Assembly: GCF_023028225.1 (NCBI RefSeq)
Contig: NZ_CP095482.1
Location: forward strand, 744,001-808,000
Direction: 5' to 3'
Origin: Halorientalis litorea
Lineage (GTDB): Archaea > Halobacteriota > Halobacteria > Halobacteriales > Haloarculaceae
DNA: 64,000 bases
Part shown: positions 27,662-36,616 of the stretch, one piece after another
Position numbering within the stretch: the stretch's first letter is position 1
Layout of the letters: each line of letters starts with the position of its first letter
Program-made: the position numbers and the translations under genes
The notes under the pieces: generated by a model
What the model was told of the DNA's origin: nothing
The model's database searches: none
The model's input: only the letters and a program-made list of their open reading frames with translations

Positions 27662-28057
27662 ATGACAGTCGGTGACGGCGAGGACGACCCGTTCGCCATC
27701 CCTGCTCGTCCAGAGCGACGCTACCCACGGGGCGGCGGCGTCGAGTACGACGGGACGACGGTGTTCGCGCTCGTCCCCGACCCGGAACGAGGGGACGACA
27801 GTCTCCGGGTACTCGTGGAGCGTGTTCTCGACGGCGACGGCTACACCTACGGCGACTGGTTCGACCTGCCGATGCCGCTGTATCTGGTCCACGACGAGCG
27901 GACGGGCGACGTGTTCCGCGTCAGCGTCAGGGACGGCCGGATTCGCCTGCACGTCCTCCCCGAGACGGACCCGGCCGGACTGGAGCGACTGTACGACCGC
28001 CTCGTCGCGGTGGCCGACACCGACTGGGCCGTCGAGCGGCGGGTCGAGGATGCGTGA
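27662..28057 (+). CDS. conserved haloarchaeal hypothetical protein
   Basis: 131 residues from ATG 27662. Acidic alpha/beta protein with the segment GDWFDLPMPLYLVHDERTGDVFRVSVR; no catalytic motif. It stands 73 bp before the cyclodeaminase-like gene and may share a transcript. Function unknown. Confidence 0.6.
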   Translation: MTVGDGEDDPFAIPARPERRYPRGGGVEYDGTTVFALVPDPERGDDSLRVLVERVLDGDGYTYGDWFDLPMPLYLVHDERTGDVFRVSVRDGRIRLHVLPETDPAGLERLYDRLVAVADTDWAVERRVEDA

Positions 28058-28130
28058 CCACCCGCAGACCGACGGTACCGGTCCCCGGAGACCCAAAACC
28101 CACTTATCACCGACCCGACTTCACCCGAGC

Positions 28131-29414
28131 ATGACTGTCTCGCGCGAAGTCGAACTCGAAGGCCACATCATCGACTCGGGGATGATGCAGACCTGTTTCG
28201 GCATCATCATGGACATGGGTGGTGCCTTCGAGGTCGAGGAGTTTCGAATCGGCCGCCGCAAGGACGAACACTCCTACGCCCGCCTGCTCGTCACCGCTGA
28301 CACCGAGGCCGACCTCCAGTCCATCGTCCACGAACTCCACCAGAACGGCGCGAACCCGGCCGACCCGAAAGACGCCACGCTCGAACCGGCTCCCGCCGAC
28401 CAAGTGGTCCCGAAGGGGTTCTACTCGACGACGAACCACCCCACCGAGATTCGCTACCGGGGCGAGTGGGTCGAAGTCGAGGACATCGAGATGGACTGTG
28501 CCGTGGTGGTGGAGGACGGCGAGGCACGGAGTGGCTCGGAACGGCCGAGCGGCGAAGGGAGTGAGCCGCGAGACGGTGAGAGTCCACGGGCGTACACCAA
28601 GGTCCTCAACGCTATCGAGGCCGACGACCTCGTGGTGACGGGCGAAGCCGGTATCCGGGTCAACCCGCCCGAACGCCCGCGCGGGTCCGAGGGGGCGTTC
28701 GGGTTCATGCAGGGCGGTGTCTCCTCGGAGCGACCCTCCGAGACGACCATCGCCAACATCGCCGAGGCGATTCAGGAGACGAAAGCCGAGGGCGGGAAGG
28801 TGCTGGCCGTCTGTGGCCCGGCACTCGTCCACTCGGGCGCGCGGGAGGACCTCGCCCGGTTGGTCCGCGAGGGCTACGTCGACATGATTTCGGCAGGCAA
28901 CGGCTTCGCCGTCCACGACATCGAGCGTGACATCTACGGCACGTCGCTCGGGATGGACACCGAGAGTCTCGACCACCCCCGGAAGGGCCACAAACACCAC
29001 ATCTACACCATCAGCGAGGTCATCCGCTCGGGGTCCATCCCCGAGGCCGTCGCGGACGGAACCATCGAGTCCGGCGTGATGTACGAGTGCGTTGACAACG
29101 ACGTGCCGTTCGTCCTCGCGGGGTCCATCCGCGACGACGGCCCCCTGCCGGACACTATCACCGATGCCGTCGAGGCCCAGAACGCCATCCGCAAGCAGGC
29201 ACACGAGGCCGACATGGTGTTGATGCTCTCGACGATGCTCCACTCCGTGGCCGTCGGCAACTGCCTGCCCTCGACGACGCGTGTCGTCTGTGTCGACATC
29301 AACCCCGCCACCGTCACCCAACTGCTGGACCGTGGCTCCGCCCAAGCCGTCGGGATGGTCACCGACATCGGGACGTTCGTGCCGATTCTCGCCGAGAAGA
29401 TTCTAGACGAGTAA
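28131..29414 (+). CDS. COG1915/TIGR00300 ornithine cyclodeaminase-like enzyme (LOR/SDH domain)
   Basis: 427 residues. N-terminal SREVELEGHIIDSGMM and the C-terminal NAD-binding region (GGKVLAVCGPALVHSG, VVCVDINPATV) match the archaeal LOR/SDH family, members of which convert ornithine to proline with NAD. A low-complexity insert (about 125-150, SGSERPSGEGSEPRDGES) is a haloarchaeal addition. Its last 45 bases are repeated exactly 97 bases downstream. Enzyme activity is inferred from family. Confidence 0.8.
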   Translation: MTVSREVELEGHIIDSGMMQTCFGIIMDMGGAFEVEEFRIGRRKDEHSYARLLVTADTEADLQSIVHELHQNGANPADPKDATLEPAPADQVVPKGFYSTTNHPTEIRYRGEWVEVEDIEMDCAVVVEDGEARSGSERPSGEGSEPRDGESPRAYTKVLNAIEADDLVVTGEAGIRVNPPERPRGSEGAFGFMQGGVSSERPSETTIANIAEAIQETKAEGGKVLAVCGPALVHSGAREDLARLVREGYVDMISAGNGFAVHDIERDIYGTSLGMDTESLDHPRKGHKHHIYTISEVIRSGSIPEAVADGTIESGVMYECVDNDVPFVLAGSIRDDGPLPDTITDAVEAQNAIRKQAHEADMVLMLSTMLHSVAVGNCLPSTTRVVCVDINPATVTQLLDRGSAQAVGMVTDIGTFVPILAEKILDE

Positions 29415-29556
29415 CAGCCCCACGAACCCGCGCAAGCGGTTTTTGCTCCAGCTTTTTGGCCGAGCGGTTCGCGAGCGGCGTGAGCGAACCCGAGGCGAAA
29501 AAGGTGGATGTGGGACGTTCGTGCCGATTCTCGCCGAGAAGATTCTAGACGAGTAA
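29370..29556 (+). repeat. 45-bp exact duplication of the gene 3' end
   Basis: 29370-29414 (end of the cyclodeaminase-like gene with its TAA) and 29512-29556 are identical. The 97-bp spacer holds two T5 runs (29440-29444, 29453-29457), good archaeal terminators, and an inverted repeat GGTTCGC (29466-29472)/GCGAACC (29484-29490). The second copy is followed at once by palindromic element B. Confidence 0.95.
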
Positions 29557-29685
29557 ATTTTACTGCGTCGGGTGTCCTCGGGTGGCTTCGCCACCCTGCG
29601 GGTACAGCGTGGCGGCTTCGCCGCCACGTCGCCCGGTCGCGGGCGGCGGCCCGCGACCGCACTCCTCGCAAAATTTAGTATAAAA
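29554..29685 (+). repeat. palindromic gene-end element, copy B with three hairpins
   Basis: Outer TAAATTT (29554-29560) and AAATTTA (29671-29677). Flanks match copy A on the other strand: TAAATTTTACTGCGTCGG at the gene side, TCGCAAAATTTAGTATAAAA at the far side. Inside are three perfect hairpins: GGGTGGC-TTC-GCCACCC (29580-29596), CGTGGCGGC-TTC-GCCGCCACG (29608-29628) and an 11-bp stem at 29634-29659. The TAA of the duplicated gene end is part of the outer repeat. Confidence 0.9.
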
Positions 29686-29735
29686 CGGCCGGACGCTCTT
29701 TCACTCGCGTCCGGTACAATGTCCTCGGGACCGTC

Positions 29736-30326
29736 TCACGCCGCCGAGTCGGCCGGGAACTCCGATTCCACGTCTTCCGCGATGCGTTCGACGCCACCCT
29801 CTTCGACGATGCTCTCCAGTCCCTCGTCGAGCGTCCCGTCGACGAGGTCCTCGGCGTAACCCGCTTCGATTGCCTTTCCGACGACGATTTCCATCGTCTC
29901 CTCGACCAGTTGGTCGGCGTGGCCGTTCTCGATGAGTTGCTCGATTATCTTGTCACCGATGCCCTGCACCACTTCGTCGGAGTGGTCGCCCATGAGTTTG
30001 CGGACGATGCGTTTTATCGGACGCTTGAGAAACGCCGACCCGCCGATGCCGGGAAGTGCGTCGAGGATGATGTCGGCCGAATCCTGTACGAGTTCGTCGG
30101 CCGTGTCACCCTCCAACTTCTCGACGATGCGGTCACCGACGCCCTGAATCACCTCGTCGGCGTCGCCTTCCGACCGTATCTTCCGTGTGAGCAAGACGCC
30201 GACGGCTTCGACCATCTCGTCGGCCTCGTCCTCGCTGAGTTCACTCCCGATGCCGTCCCGGATGCGTTCCGCGATGGCCGTCCGCTCCTCGGCTTCGAAC
30301 TGTATTTGATAGTCAGTATCAGACAT
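29736..30326 (-). CDS. helical repeat protein of unknown function
   Basis: 196 residues from the ATG of MSDTDYQI; a TATA-like AATTA (about 30347-30358) lies 27 bases before this ATG, favouring it over another ATG two codons upstream. About five helical repeats of the kind DEVVQGIGDKIIEQLIE and ADELVQDSADIIL make up most of the length. It is strongly acidic, with no Cys or His. It could be a scaffold or membrane-surface protein. No family recognised. Confidence 0.6.
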   Translation of the reverse strand: MSDTDYQIQFEAEERTAIAERIRDGIGSELSEDEADEMVEAVGVLLTRKIRSEGDADEVIQGVGDRIVEKLEGDTADELVQDSADIILDALPGIGGSAFLKRPIKRIVRKLMGDHSDEVVQGIGDKIIEQLIENGHADQLVEETMEIVVGKAIEAGYAEDLVDGTLDEGLESIVEEGGVERIAEDVESEFPADSAA

Positions 30327-30444
30327 GGCCATGATGTGTTCGGAACGATAATTAACGTTTGAGGGACAGATGCGATGCGTACTAAGCGGGGGCAGATATT
30401 TCGTCGGCCCGTGGTGCGGTCGGGTCGTCGCTCGACGGTGGGAG

Positions 30445-30714
30445 TCAGACGCCTTCGAGCGTCTCCCGGAACTGGTTGATGGCGTCGTCGGCGTCCTCGA
30501 TGGCCGCGGTTGCGTCGGTCCCAGCCTCGTCAGTCAGGTCGGCGAGACTCCGCTGGATGCGGGCGAGGCGGCCGTGGTCGGGGTCCGCGTCACCGGTGGC
30601 GAGTGCGTCGAGTTGGTCTGCGAGTTCCGCGAGACGGTCGGCGGCCTCGCCGTCCGTGGCGTCGCCGGCGGATGCGACCTGTGTCGCGGCGGTCTGGAGT
30701 TCGTCGTGCGTCAT
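30445..30714 (-). CDS. small helical haloarchaeal protein, DUF7553-like
   Basis: 89 residues from the ATG of MTHDELQT. The pattern ADRLAELADQLDALATGD, PDHGRLARIQRSLADL and a closing RETLEGV match a small haloarchaeal family (DUF7553 by recall). Three amphipathic helices. Function unknown. Confidence 0.65.
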   Translation of the reverse strand: MTHDELQTAATQVASAGDATDGEAADRLAELADQLDALATGDADPDHGRLARIQRSLADLTDEAGTDATAAIEDADDAINQFRETLEGV

Positions 30715-30868
30715 GTGTGGAACGGCTACGACGCACACAATAGTTCTTGTGAACTTCACTGTCGTGGCCGGCAGGGGTTCGGGCGGGGAGTGGGCCTTTA
30801 ACGCTGTAGACCGTACGAATGGCTACACGTTTGCATCCGACACACCCACCAACCAGTAAGGGGTGCCG

Positions 30869-30947
30869 CTTATACACGTGGCAACCGAATTGTACGAACG
30901 TGAGTGCGCAGGTTGAGCGACAGACCCGGTACGGGAGCGTGCCGTGA
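30869..30947 (+). promoter_or_regulatory. crtB promoter and possible 15-codon leader frame
   Basis: TATA-like CTTATACAC at 30869-30877. A leaderless transcript would begin near 30900, where GTG opens a 15-codon frame ending TGA at 30945-30947; crtB starts 26 bases later. An in-frame GTG at 30904 could instead give a longer CrtB. The remaining gap back to 30715 holds no gene that I can support. Confidence 0.4.
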
Positions 30948-30972
30948 GTTGCAAGACGTTCGAGACTCCCTA

Positions 30973-31929
30973 ATGGTATCCAACAACTCACTCGTCGAGA
31001 GCAAGGAGATTCACCGGCGGACCGGGAAGACGTTCTATTATGCAACCCGACTCCTCCCCGAGCGCATCCGGCAGCGAACGTACGTTCTCTACGCGTTCTT
31101 CCGCATCGCCGACGAAGTCGTCGACGACGAAGACAACGACCTCACGGCCGCCCAGCAACGCGAGGAGTTGCTTCGCATCCGGGAGGCCGTCCTCGGCCGC
31201 GAGGAGACTGACGACCCGGTGTTGCAGGCCTTCGCGGAGGTCCGCCGGGAGTCGGACATCACCGAATCCGACGTGGAACTGTTCGTGGACGCGATGCTCA
31301 CGGACATCGAGAAATCCCGGTACGAGACCTACGAGGAACTCGAAACCTACATGCGCGGGTCGGCCTCGGCCGTCGGGTACATGATGACGGGCATCATGGA
31401 CGTAGACGACCCGGACGTGGCCCGGCCCCACGCCCGGGCACTGGGCGAGGCGTTCCAGTTGTCGAACTTCCTCCGGGACGTGCGCGAGGACATCGTCGAA
31501 CGCGACCGCATCTACCTCCCGAAGGAGACGCTGGAGAAGTACGGCGTCACGGAGGCCCAAATCGAGAACTGCGAGATGAGCGACGGGTTCCGGTCGGCGA
31601 TGGTCCACGAGATGCACCGCGCCGAGAACCTGTACCGCGCGGGCGTCGAGGGCATCAAGTACCTGCCCGAGGACTGTCAGTTCGCCGTGTTGCTCGCGGC
31701 GGTGCTGTACGCCGACCACCACCGTCTCATCCGCAACCGTGACTACGACGTCCTCTCGGAGACGCCGGGACTCGCGACGACCCGAAAGCTCTGGCTCATC
31801 GCGAAGACGCGCTGGCACTGGCACTGGAACAAGGACCCCGAGGCCGTCTTCGAGCGTGTCTCGACCATCGGTGACGCGCCGTCACACGCACCGGGGCCGG
31901 AACCGCCCGAGTCCGTGCCGACGCAGTAG
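30973..31929 (+). CDS. crtB: phytoene synthase CrtB
   Basis: 318 residues. Trans-isoprenyl diphosphate synthase motifs: FYYATRLLPERIRQ, the first Asp motif DEVVDDEDND and the second LRDVREDIVERDRIYLP. It condenses two geranylgeranyl diphosphates into phytoene, the first step to bacterioruberin. It is on the opposite strand from the other carotenoid genes 32.5-35.8 kb, with an AT-rich zinc-finger gene in between. ATG 30973 fits homologues better than upstream GTGs. Confidence 0.93.
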   Translation: MVSNNSLVESKEIHRRTGKTFYYATRLLPERIRQRTYVLYAFFRIADEVVDDEDNDLTAAQQREELLRIREAVLGREETDDPVLQAFAEVRRESDITESDVELFVDAMLTDIEKSRYETYEELETYMRGSASAVGYMMTGIMDVDDPDVARPHARALGEAFQLSNFLRDVREDIVERDRIYLPKETLEKYGVTEAQIENCEMSDGFRSAMVHEMHRAENLYRAGVEGIKYLPEDCQFAVLLAAVLYADHHRLIRNRDYDVLSETPGLATTRKLWLIAKTRWHWHWNKDPEAVFERVSTIGDAPSHAPGPEPPESVPTQ

Positions 31930-31994
31930 TCAGAACGTCAGCCGGCGGCTGGTTCACACGTCAATTTATATTTCAAGAAGAATATCTCGTCAGT

Positions 31995-32504
31995 GTGGCT
32001 GGCACCTGTGCTCATTGTGGAGACCGGGGTGTTCTACGAGAGTGTAACTACTGTGATGATCGGCATCGTTCGGAACACCAACTCCCAGAGAGTCACAACT
32101 GTATCCATATCTACAAGACAGAGACGCACGGGCCGGATTTCAGGTTATTCGGTGAGGCTATTCTGACTGCAAGAGCGAACAACGAGTGTCTCGATTGTGG
32201 GCAAGCCATCAAACGAAATCGAAAGCGGTGTTTCCAGTGTAGAGCGCGGCGGCGTCAAGCGAAGGGTGAGAGAGAGATAGCGAGAGATAGAGACGACAAT
32301 TTATCAGATAATTTAACAAGAGGTGCAAACAACTGCAGAGACTGCGGACGAGCGACAGCAAGTTCGTACGACTACTGTTTTCGGTGTCGGAACACGGCAA
32401 GCGATGCCTCGGGAGAGAAAGCGGACAAGCCCAGCGAACAGTCTGGGGGTCTATTGAAGTCGCTGAAACCTGTGCTTGAACAAGTGTTCGACTACCTACG
32501 CTAG
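31995..32504 (+). CDS. AN1-type zinc-finger protein with two extra zinc ribbons
   Basis: 169 residues, GTG start. N-terminal AN1 finger (CAHC, CNYC, then EHQLPESHNC) followed by two CxxC...CxxC ribbons (CLDC/CFQC and CRDC/CFRC). Base composition is clearly lower in GC than neighbours, with AT-rich codons, so it may be a recent arrival. AN1 fingers bind ubiquitin-like or stress partners in eukaryotes; the archaeal role is unknown. It sits between crtB and cruF, converging on cruF with no gap. Confidence 0.75.
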   Translation: MAGTCAHCGDRGVLRECNYCDDRHRSEHQLPESHNCIHIYKTETHGPDFRLFGEAILTARANNECLDCGQAIKRNRKRCFQCRARRRQAKGEREIARDRDDNLSDNLTRGANNCRDCGRATASSYDYCFRCRNTASDASGEKADKPSEQSGGLLKSLKPVLEQVFDYLR

Positions 32505-33371
32505 TCACCGCTCCGAGTTTCGTACCCGCCCGACCAGCGGCGCGGTGTCGAACACCCGAAAGTCGAACCGGTCGATTCTGACGAGGCCGAGGAAGAACAG
32601 ACTCGCCACGGCCACGGGAACCCAGTTGCCGAAGTAGGCGTTGATGGCACCCCAGAGGATGACGAAACTCACCAGGTCGTCGAGCATGAACTCACAGCGG
32701 CGCACCCGGTCGGTGAGTGCGAGACGGTCGAAGGCGATATCGAACAGCACGACGGCCACCGTCGCCGAGAGGACCCACCCCTCGTAGTTCGACCACGGGA
32801 CGGCGTAGTACGCGCCGCCGCCGTCGTAAGCCCAGAAGCCGAGCGCGACCGCACCGGGGTCCAGCACGAGGTCGACGGCGAGGACGGCAGCGATGACGAC
32901 GGGTAGGCGCAACAGCGGGTTGGCCGCCCGCTCCCCGAGGAGGAGGGTACAGAGGAGGTAGCTGTTCAGGACGAGCGGGAAGAAGAAAATCGGGAGTCCC
33001 AGCGGCACGGTGTCCAGCAGCATTGGGCCGAGGTCCACGCCGTACTCGAAGAAGCCGTAGGGCCACCCGCGCGTGACGCCGACGTACTCGATGGCGTAGG
33101 AGTAGAGCGTGAGGGCGACCAGCGCGAGGAGTGCCTTGCGGTCCACGAGCGGTGCGACGCCCGCAATCAGCGGGAGGCGCATCACGAACGTCCCGAACAG
33201 CACGAGGTACGGGTTGAAGTTCAGGGGGCCGGGGAGGAGCGTCTCCGCGCTGGCGAGGAGGAGGACGGCACCGGCGAGCGGGAAGACGACGGCGATGGTG
33301 AAGCGGTTCTCCCGGACCAGTCGGTCGAGACGGGCCTCGACGCGCTCGCGGGAGACTGACTCAACCGCCAT
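32505..33371 (-). CDS. cruF: CruF, bisanhydrobacterioruberin hydratase (carotenoid)
   Basis: 288 residues, about eight helices. WGAINAYFGNWVP and EYGVDLGPMLLDTVPLGLP are CruF/DUF422-type segments. In haloarchaea this protein adds water to give the C50 pigment bacterioruberin. Its start overlaps the lyeJ stop by 11 bases, so the two are co-translated. Confidence 0.9.
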   Translation of the reverse strand: MAVESVSRERVEARLDRLVRENRFTIAVVFPLAGAVLLLASAETLLPGPLNFNPYLVLFGTFVMRLPLIAGVAPLVDRKALLALVALTLYSYAIEYVGVTRGWPYGFFEYGVDLGPMLLDTVPLGLPIFFFPLVLNSYLLCTLLLGERAANPLLRLPVVIAAVLAVDLVLDPGAVALGFWAYDGGGAYYAVPWSNYEGWVLSATVAVVLFDIAFDRLALTDRVRRCEFMLDDLVSFVILWGAINAYFGNWVPVAVASLFFLGLVRIDRFDFRVFDTAPLVGRVRNSER

Positions 33372-34269
33372 AGCCGAACACGAGGACCCAGAGACCGCCC
33401 AGTGTCAGGACCATCCCGGTGAGCGTGTTGATAGCGGGATACCACCAGTAGGCGTCGTCCACGTCCACGTCGGAGAAGGCGATGCCGAACACGAGCACCG
33501 GATAGAGGAGCAAGAGCGCGCCTAACAGGACGTGGACAGTGGCGAACGCCGCGGCGGCGGCCACCCAGCAGAGCCCACAGTAGACGTAGGTGCGGCGTTT
33601 CCCGAGGACGGTCGCAGTCGTCTGGATGCCGGCCTCGCGGTCCGGTTCGATGTCGGGGATGGCCGAGAACGTGTGCATCCCCATCGTCCAGAGCCACCCG
33701 CCGGCGATTGCGAGCGTCGGGGGCAACTCGCCGGCGACGGCGGTGAACGCGATGACGCCGGGCAGGATGTACAGGCCGTTCGAGACAGAGTCGAGCAGTG
33801 GCTTGGTCTTGAACCGGAGCGGCGGCGCGCTGTACTCGACGGCCAGCAGGTACCAGAGCGCGAGCACCTGCGCACCGACGGGCGGCACGAGGAAGATGTA
33901 CAGTCCGCCCAGCGCGCCGCTCATCACGACGGCCATGACGACCCAGATGTCGTCACGATACCGGACCTCCTTGTCGTCTTTCTTCGGGTTCGCCTCGTCC
34001 ACGTCGGCGTCGAAGGCGTCGTTGATGCCGTAGAGGAAGACGTTCGCGGGGACGGTGAAGAAGGCGAGGAGCGCGACGGTAACCGGCGTGAACAACTCAC
34101 CGACGGACCCGGCGGCGTACGTCGCGCCGACGATGACAGGGCCGCCGAGGTACAGCCAGAATCGGGGGCGGGAGAGCCAGAACAGGTAGCCGAGCCGCGT
34201 CTCTTCGGAGGGGAGGTACCGGCTCACCCGGTTGAACCGGCCGGAGATGTCGAGTGGCGTGTCGGTCAT
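33361..34269 (-). CDS. lyeJ: LyeJ, lycopene elongase/hydratase (UbiA family)
   Basis: 302 residues from the ATG of MTDTPLDI. UbiA prenyltransferase with Asp motifs NDAFDADVDEANPKKDD and DIEPDREAG. It adds C5 units to lycopene to make C50 carotenoids. It starts two bases after the crtI stop. Confidence 0.92.
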   Translation of the reverse strand: MTDTPLDISGRFNRVSRYLPSEETRLGYLFWLSRPRFWLYLGGPVIVGATYAAGSVGELFTPVTVALLAFFTVPANVFLYGINDAFDADVDEANPKKDDKEVRYRDDIWVVMAVVMSGALGGLYIFLVPPVGAQVLALWYLLAVEYSAPPLRFKTKPLLDSVSNGLYILPGVIAFTAVAGELPPTLAIAGGWLWTMGMHTFSAIPDIEPDREAGIQTTATVLGKRRTYVYCGLCWVAAAAAFATVHVLLGALLLLYPVLVFGIAFSDVDVDDAYWWYPAINTLTGMVLTLGGLWVLVFGYGG

Positions 34270-34271
34270 CC

Positions 34272-35786
34272 TTATCGGTCGGCGATGACGGCGTCCGCGG
34301 TGTGCTGGCCGCTGATGAGACACATCGGGACGCCGATACCGGGCGCCGTGAACGACCCCGTGAAATAGAGGCCGTCGACCGCCGACGAGCGGCGGTTCGG
34401 GCGCAGGAGCGCGGTCTGTTTGAGCGTGTGTGCGAGTCCGAGGGCGGTCCCCTGAATCGAGTTGTACCGGTCGGCGAACTCCGAGACGGAGAACCGTTCC
34501 TCGACAGCGATGCGGTCACGGAGGTCGACGCCCGTGTTCTCGGCGATGTCGTCGAGCACCTTGTCGCGGTAGCGTTGCCGGGTGGCCTCGTCGTCGTCCA
34601 GTCCCGGGGCGATGGGGACGAGGACGAACAGGTTGCTGTAGTCGTCGGTGTTCCCGTCGGGGACCGTCGTCGGGTCCGTCTCGGAGGGGACACAGCAGTA
34701 GTACGCAGGGTCGTCGGGCCACGCCGGCCGGTCGAAAATCTGCTCGAAGTGGGGGTCCCAGTCCTTCGGGAGGACCAGCGTGTGGTGGGCGAGCGGGTCC
34801 ACGTCGCCCTCGACGCCCATGTAGATGAGGAACGCCGAGGGGGCGTAGGTCTTGCTCTCCCAGTACTCCGCGTCGTACTGGCGTTCGTGTTCGGGCAGGA
34901 GTTCCTGCTCGGTGTGGGCGTAGTCGGCGTCGCTCACGACGTAGTCGGGGTGGTACTCCTCGCCGTCCTCGGTGGCGACGAGGAAGCCCTCCTTGCGCTT
35001 CGTAATCTCGGCGACGGGCGTGTCCGTGACGTACTCGACGCCCAACTCCTCGCCGAGGTCGACGGTGGCGTCGACGACGGCCCCGAGGCCGCTGTCCCGG
35101 CCGTCCCGCCCCACTGGGTAGTAGACGCCGAGGTTGAAGTCGACGTGGCTCATCATGTTGTAGAGCGCGGGGGTGTTGTGGGGCGCGCCGCCGAGGAACA
35201 CCAGCGTGTACTGCATTATCTGCTGGAGTTTCGGGTTGTCGAAGTAGTCCTCGACGTGGCCCTGCATGTTCCCGAGGAGTTTCAGGCCGACGGGCGCGGC
35301 CTTGATGACGTCGAGGTCGACCCAGTCGCGGAGTCGGGGGCGGTCCTCGTAGACGAAGTTCTCCATGGCGAGTTCGTAGTTCGACTCGCTCTCTTCGAGG
35401 TACGCGTCGAACGCCTCGCCGGCTCCGTCTTCGTAGGACTCGAACAACGCCCGGACTTCGTCGCGGTCCGGGGACACGTCCAACTGGTCGCCGTCCTTGA
35501 AGAAGATGCGGTAGTGGGGGTCGAGTCGTTGGAGGTCGTAGTAGTCGTCGGTGGACTTCCCGAAGTGGCCGAAAAACCGCTCGAACACGTCGGGCATCAG
35601 GTACCACGACGGCCCCATGTCGAAGCGGAAGCCGTCGACTTCGAGGCGACTGGCACGGCCGCCCAGTTGCTCGTTCTTTTCTAGGACGCGCACGTCGGCA
35701 CCGGCGTCGGCCAAGTAACAGGCCGTCGAGAGGCCACCGAAGCCGCCGCCGATGACGTCGATGGTCTCCCCGTCCAGCGAACTCAT
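34272..35786 (-). CDS. crtI: phytoene desaturase CrtI
   Basis: 504 residues. N-terminal FAD-binding VIGGGFGGLSTACYLADAG, and a C-terminal flavin segment GLYFTGSFTAPGIGVPM. It turns phytoene into lycopene. First gene of the crtI-lyeJ-cruF operon. TATA-like CTTTTTACAG (35810-35819) about 27 bases upstream gives a leaderless start; a short imperfect palindrome TACAG/CTGTA (35796-35813) overlaps it. Confidence 0.93.
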   Translation of the reverse strand: MSSLDGETIDVIGGGFGGLSTACYLADAGADVRVLEKNEQLGGRASRLEVDGFRFDMGPSWYLMPDVFERFFGHFGKSTDDYYDLQRLDPHYRIFFKDGDQLDVSPDRDEVRALFESYEDGAGEAFDAYLEESESNYELAMENFVYEDRPRLRDWVDLDVIKAAPVGLKLLGNMQGHVEDYFDNPKLQQIMQYTLVFLGGAPHNTPALYNMMSHVDFNLGVYYPVGRDGRDSGLGAVVDATVDLGEELGVEYVTDTPVAEITKRKEGFLVATEDGEEYHPDYVVSDADYAHTEQELLPEHERQYDAEYWESKTYAPSAFLIYMGVEGDVDPLAHHTLVLPKDWDPHFEQIFDRPAWPDDPAYYCCVPSETDPTTVPDGNTDDYSNLFVLVPIAPGLDDDEATRQRYRDKVLDDIAENTGVDLRDRIAVEERFSVSEFADRYNSIQGTALGLAHTLKQTALLRPNRRSSAVDGLYFTGSFTAPGIGVPMCLISGQHTADAVIADR

Positions 35787-35875
35787 TGACTATCATACAG
35801 GGTTCTGTCTGTAAAAAGGTCCCTTCTCCCGGGTCGGCGAAACCGGGATTACGCAGCTCGCCGTAGAACGTGGTG

Positions 35876-36568
35876 ATGGACGGGGTTACGGCAGTCGTCA
35901 CCGGCGCGAGCAGTGGTATCGGGAGAGCAGTCGCCACCGGATTCGCGGCGGCCGGCGCGCACGTCGTGGTCTGTGGCCGGGACGCCGAGACGCTCGCGAC
36001 TGCCGCCGAAGACATCCGCACCGAGGACGGCACGGTCACCGATATCCGGGCGGACGTGCGCGACGAGTTCGACGTGGAGCGAGTGATGGAGCGGGCGGCC
36101 CGCGAGGGCGGGGACATCGGCGTCGTCGTCGCCAACGCTGGCGTGTACCACGGCGAGGCGGGCGAGACGCCACTCCCCGAGGAGTCGTACGCCGCGTTCG
36201 ACGACCACCTTCGCACGAACGCGAGGGGCGTGTTCGCCACGGTTCGGGAAGCAGTCCCGCATCTCGCGGCCGACGCGCGCGTTCTCGTCACCTCCGGGGC
36301 CGTGGCCCGCGAGGCGAAACCGGGCTACGGCGGCTACAGCGTCTCGAAGGCCGCTGCCGAAGCCGTCGCCCGGGGGTTCGCCGCCGACATCGAGCAGTCG
36401 GTCGGTGTCGTCGACCCCGGCGTCGTGGCGACGGACCTGACCGGCGGACGCGGCCGTGACCCCGAGTCCGTCGCCCCGCTGTTCCGCTGGGCCGCCACCG
36501 ATGCCCCGGCCGAGGACGTGGACGGCGGCGTCGTGGACCTGAAGACGTGGAAGCGAGCGACCCGGTGA
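35876..36568 (+). CDS. short-chain dehydrogenase/reductase
   Basis: 230 residues from ATG 35876. Classical SDR: cofactor motif TGASSGIG, NAG, catalytic YSVSK, and an early PG turn (VDPGVVATDL). It reduces or oxidises a carbonyl with NAD(P). It is divergent from crtI but no link to carotenoids is shown. Substrate unknown. Confidence 0.88.
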   Translation: MDGVTAVVTGASSGIGRAVATGFAAAGAHVVVCGRDAETLATAAEDIRTEDGTVTDIRADVRDEFDVERVMERAAREGGDIGVVVANAGVYHGEAGETPLPEESYAAFDDHLRTNARGVFATVREAVPHLAADARVLVTSGAVAREAKPGYGGYSVSKAAAEAVARGFAADIEQSVGVVDPGVVATDLTGGRGRDPESVAPLFRWAATDAPAEDVDGGVVDLKTWKRATR

Positions 36569-36616
36569 CGGACGACCGGAGTTTTTATTAATACCGTACC
36601 GACTGTTACTAGCCAC

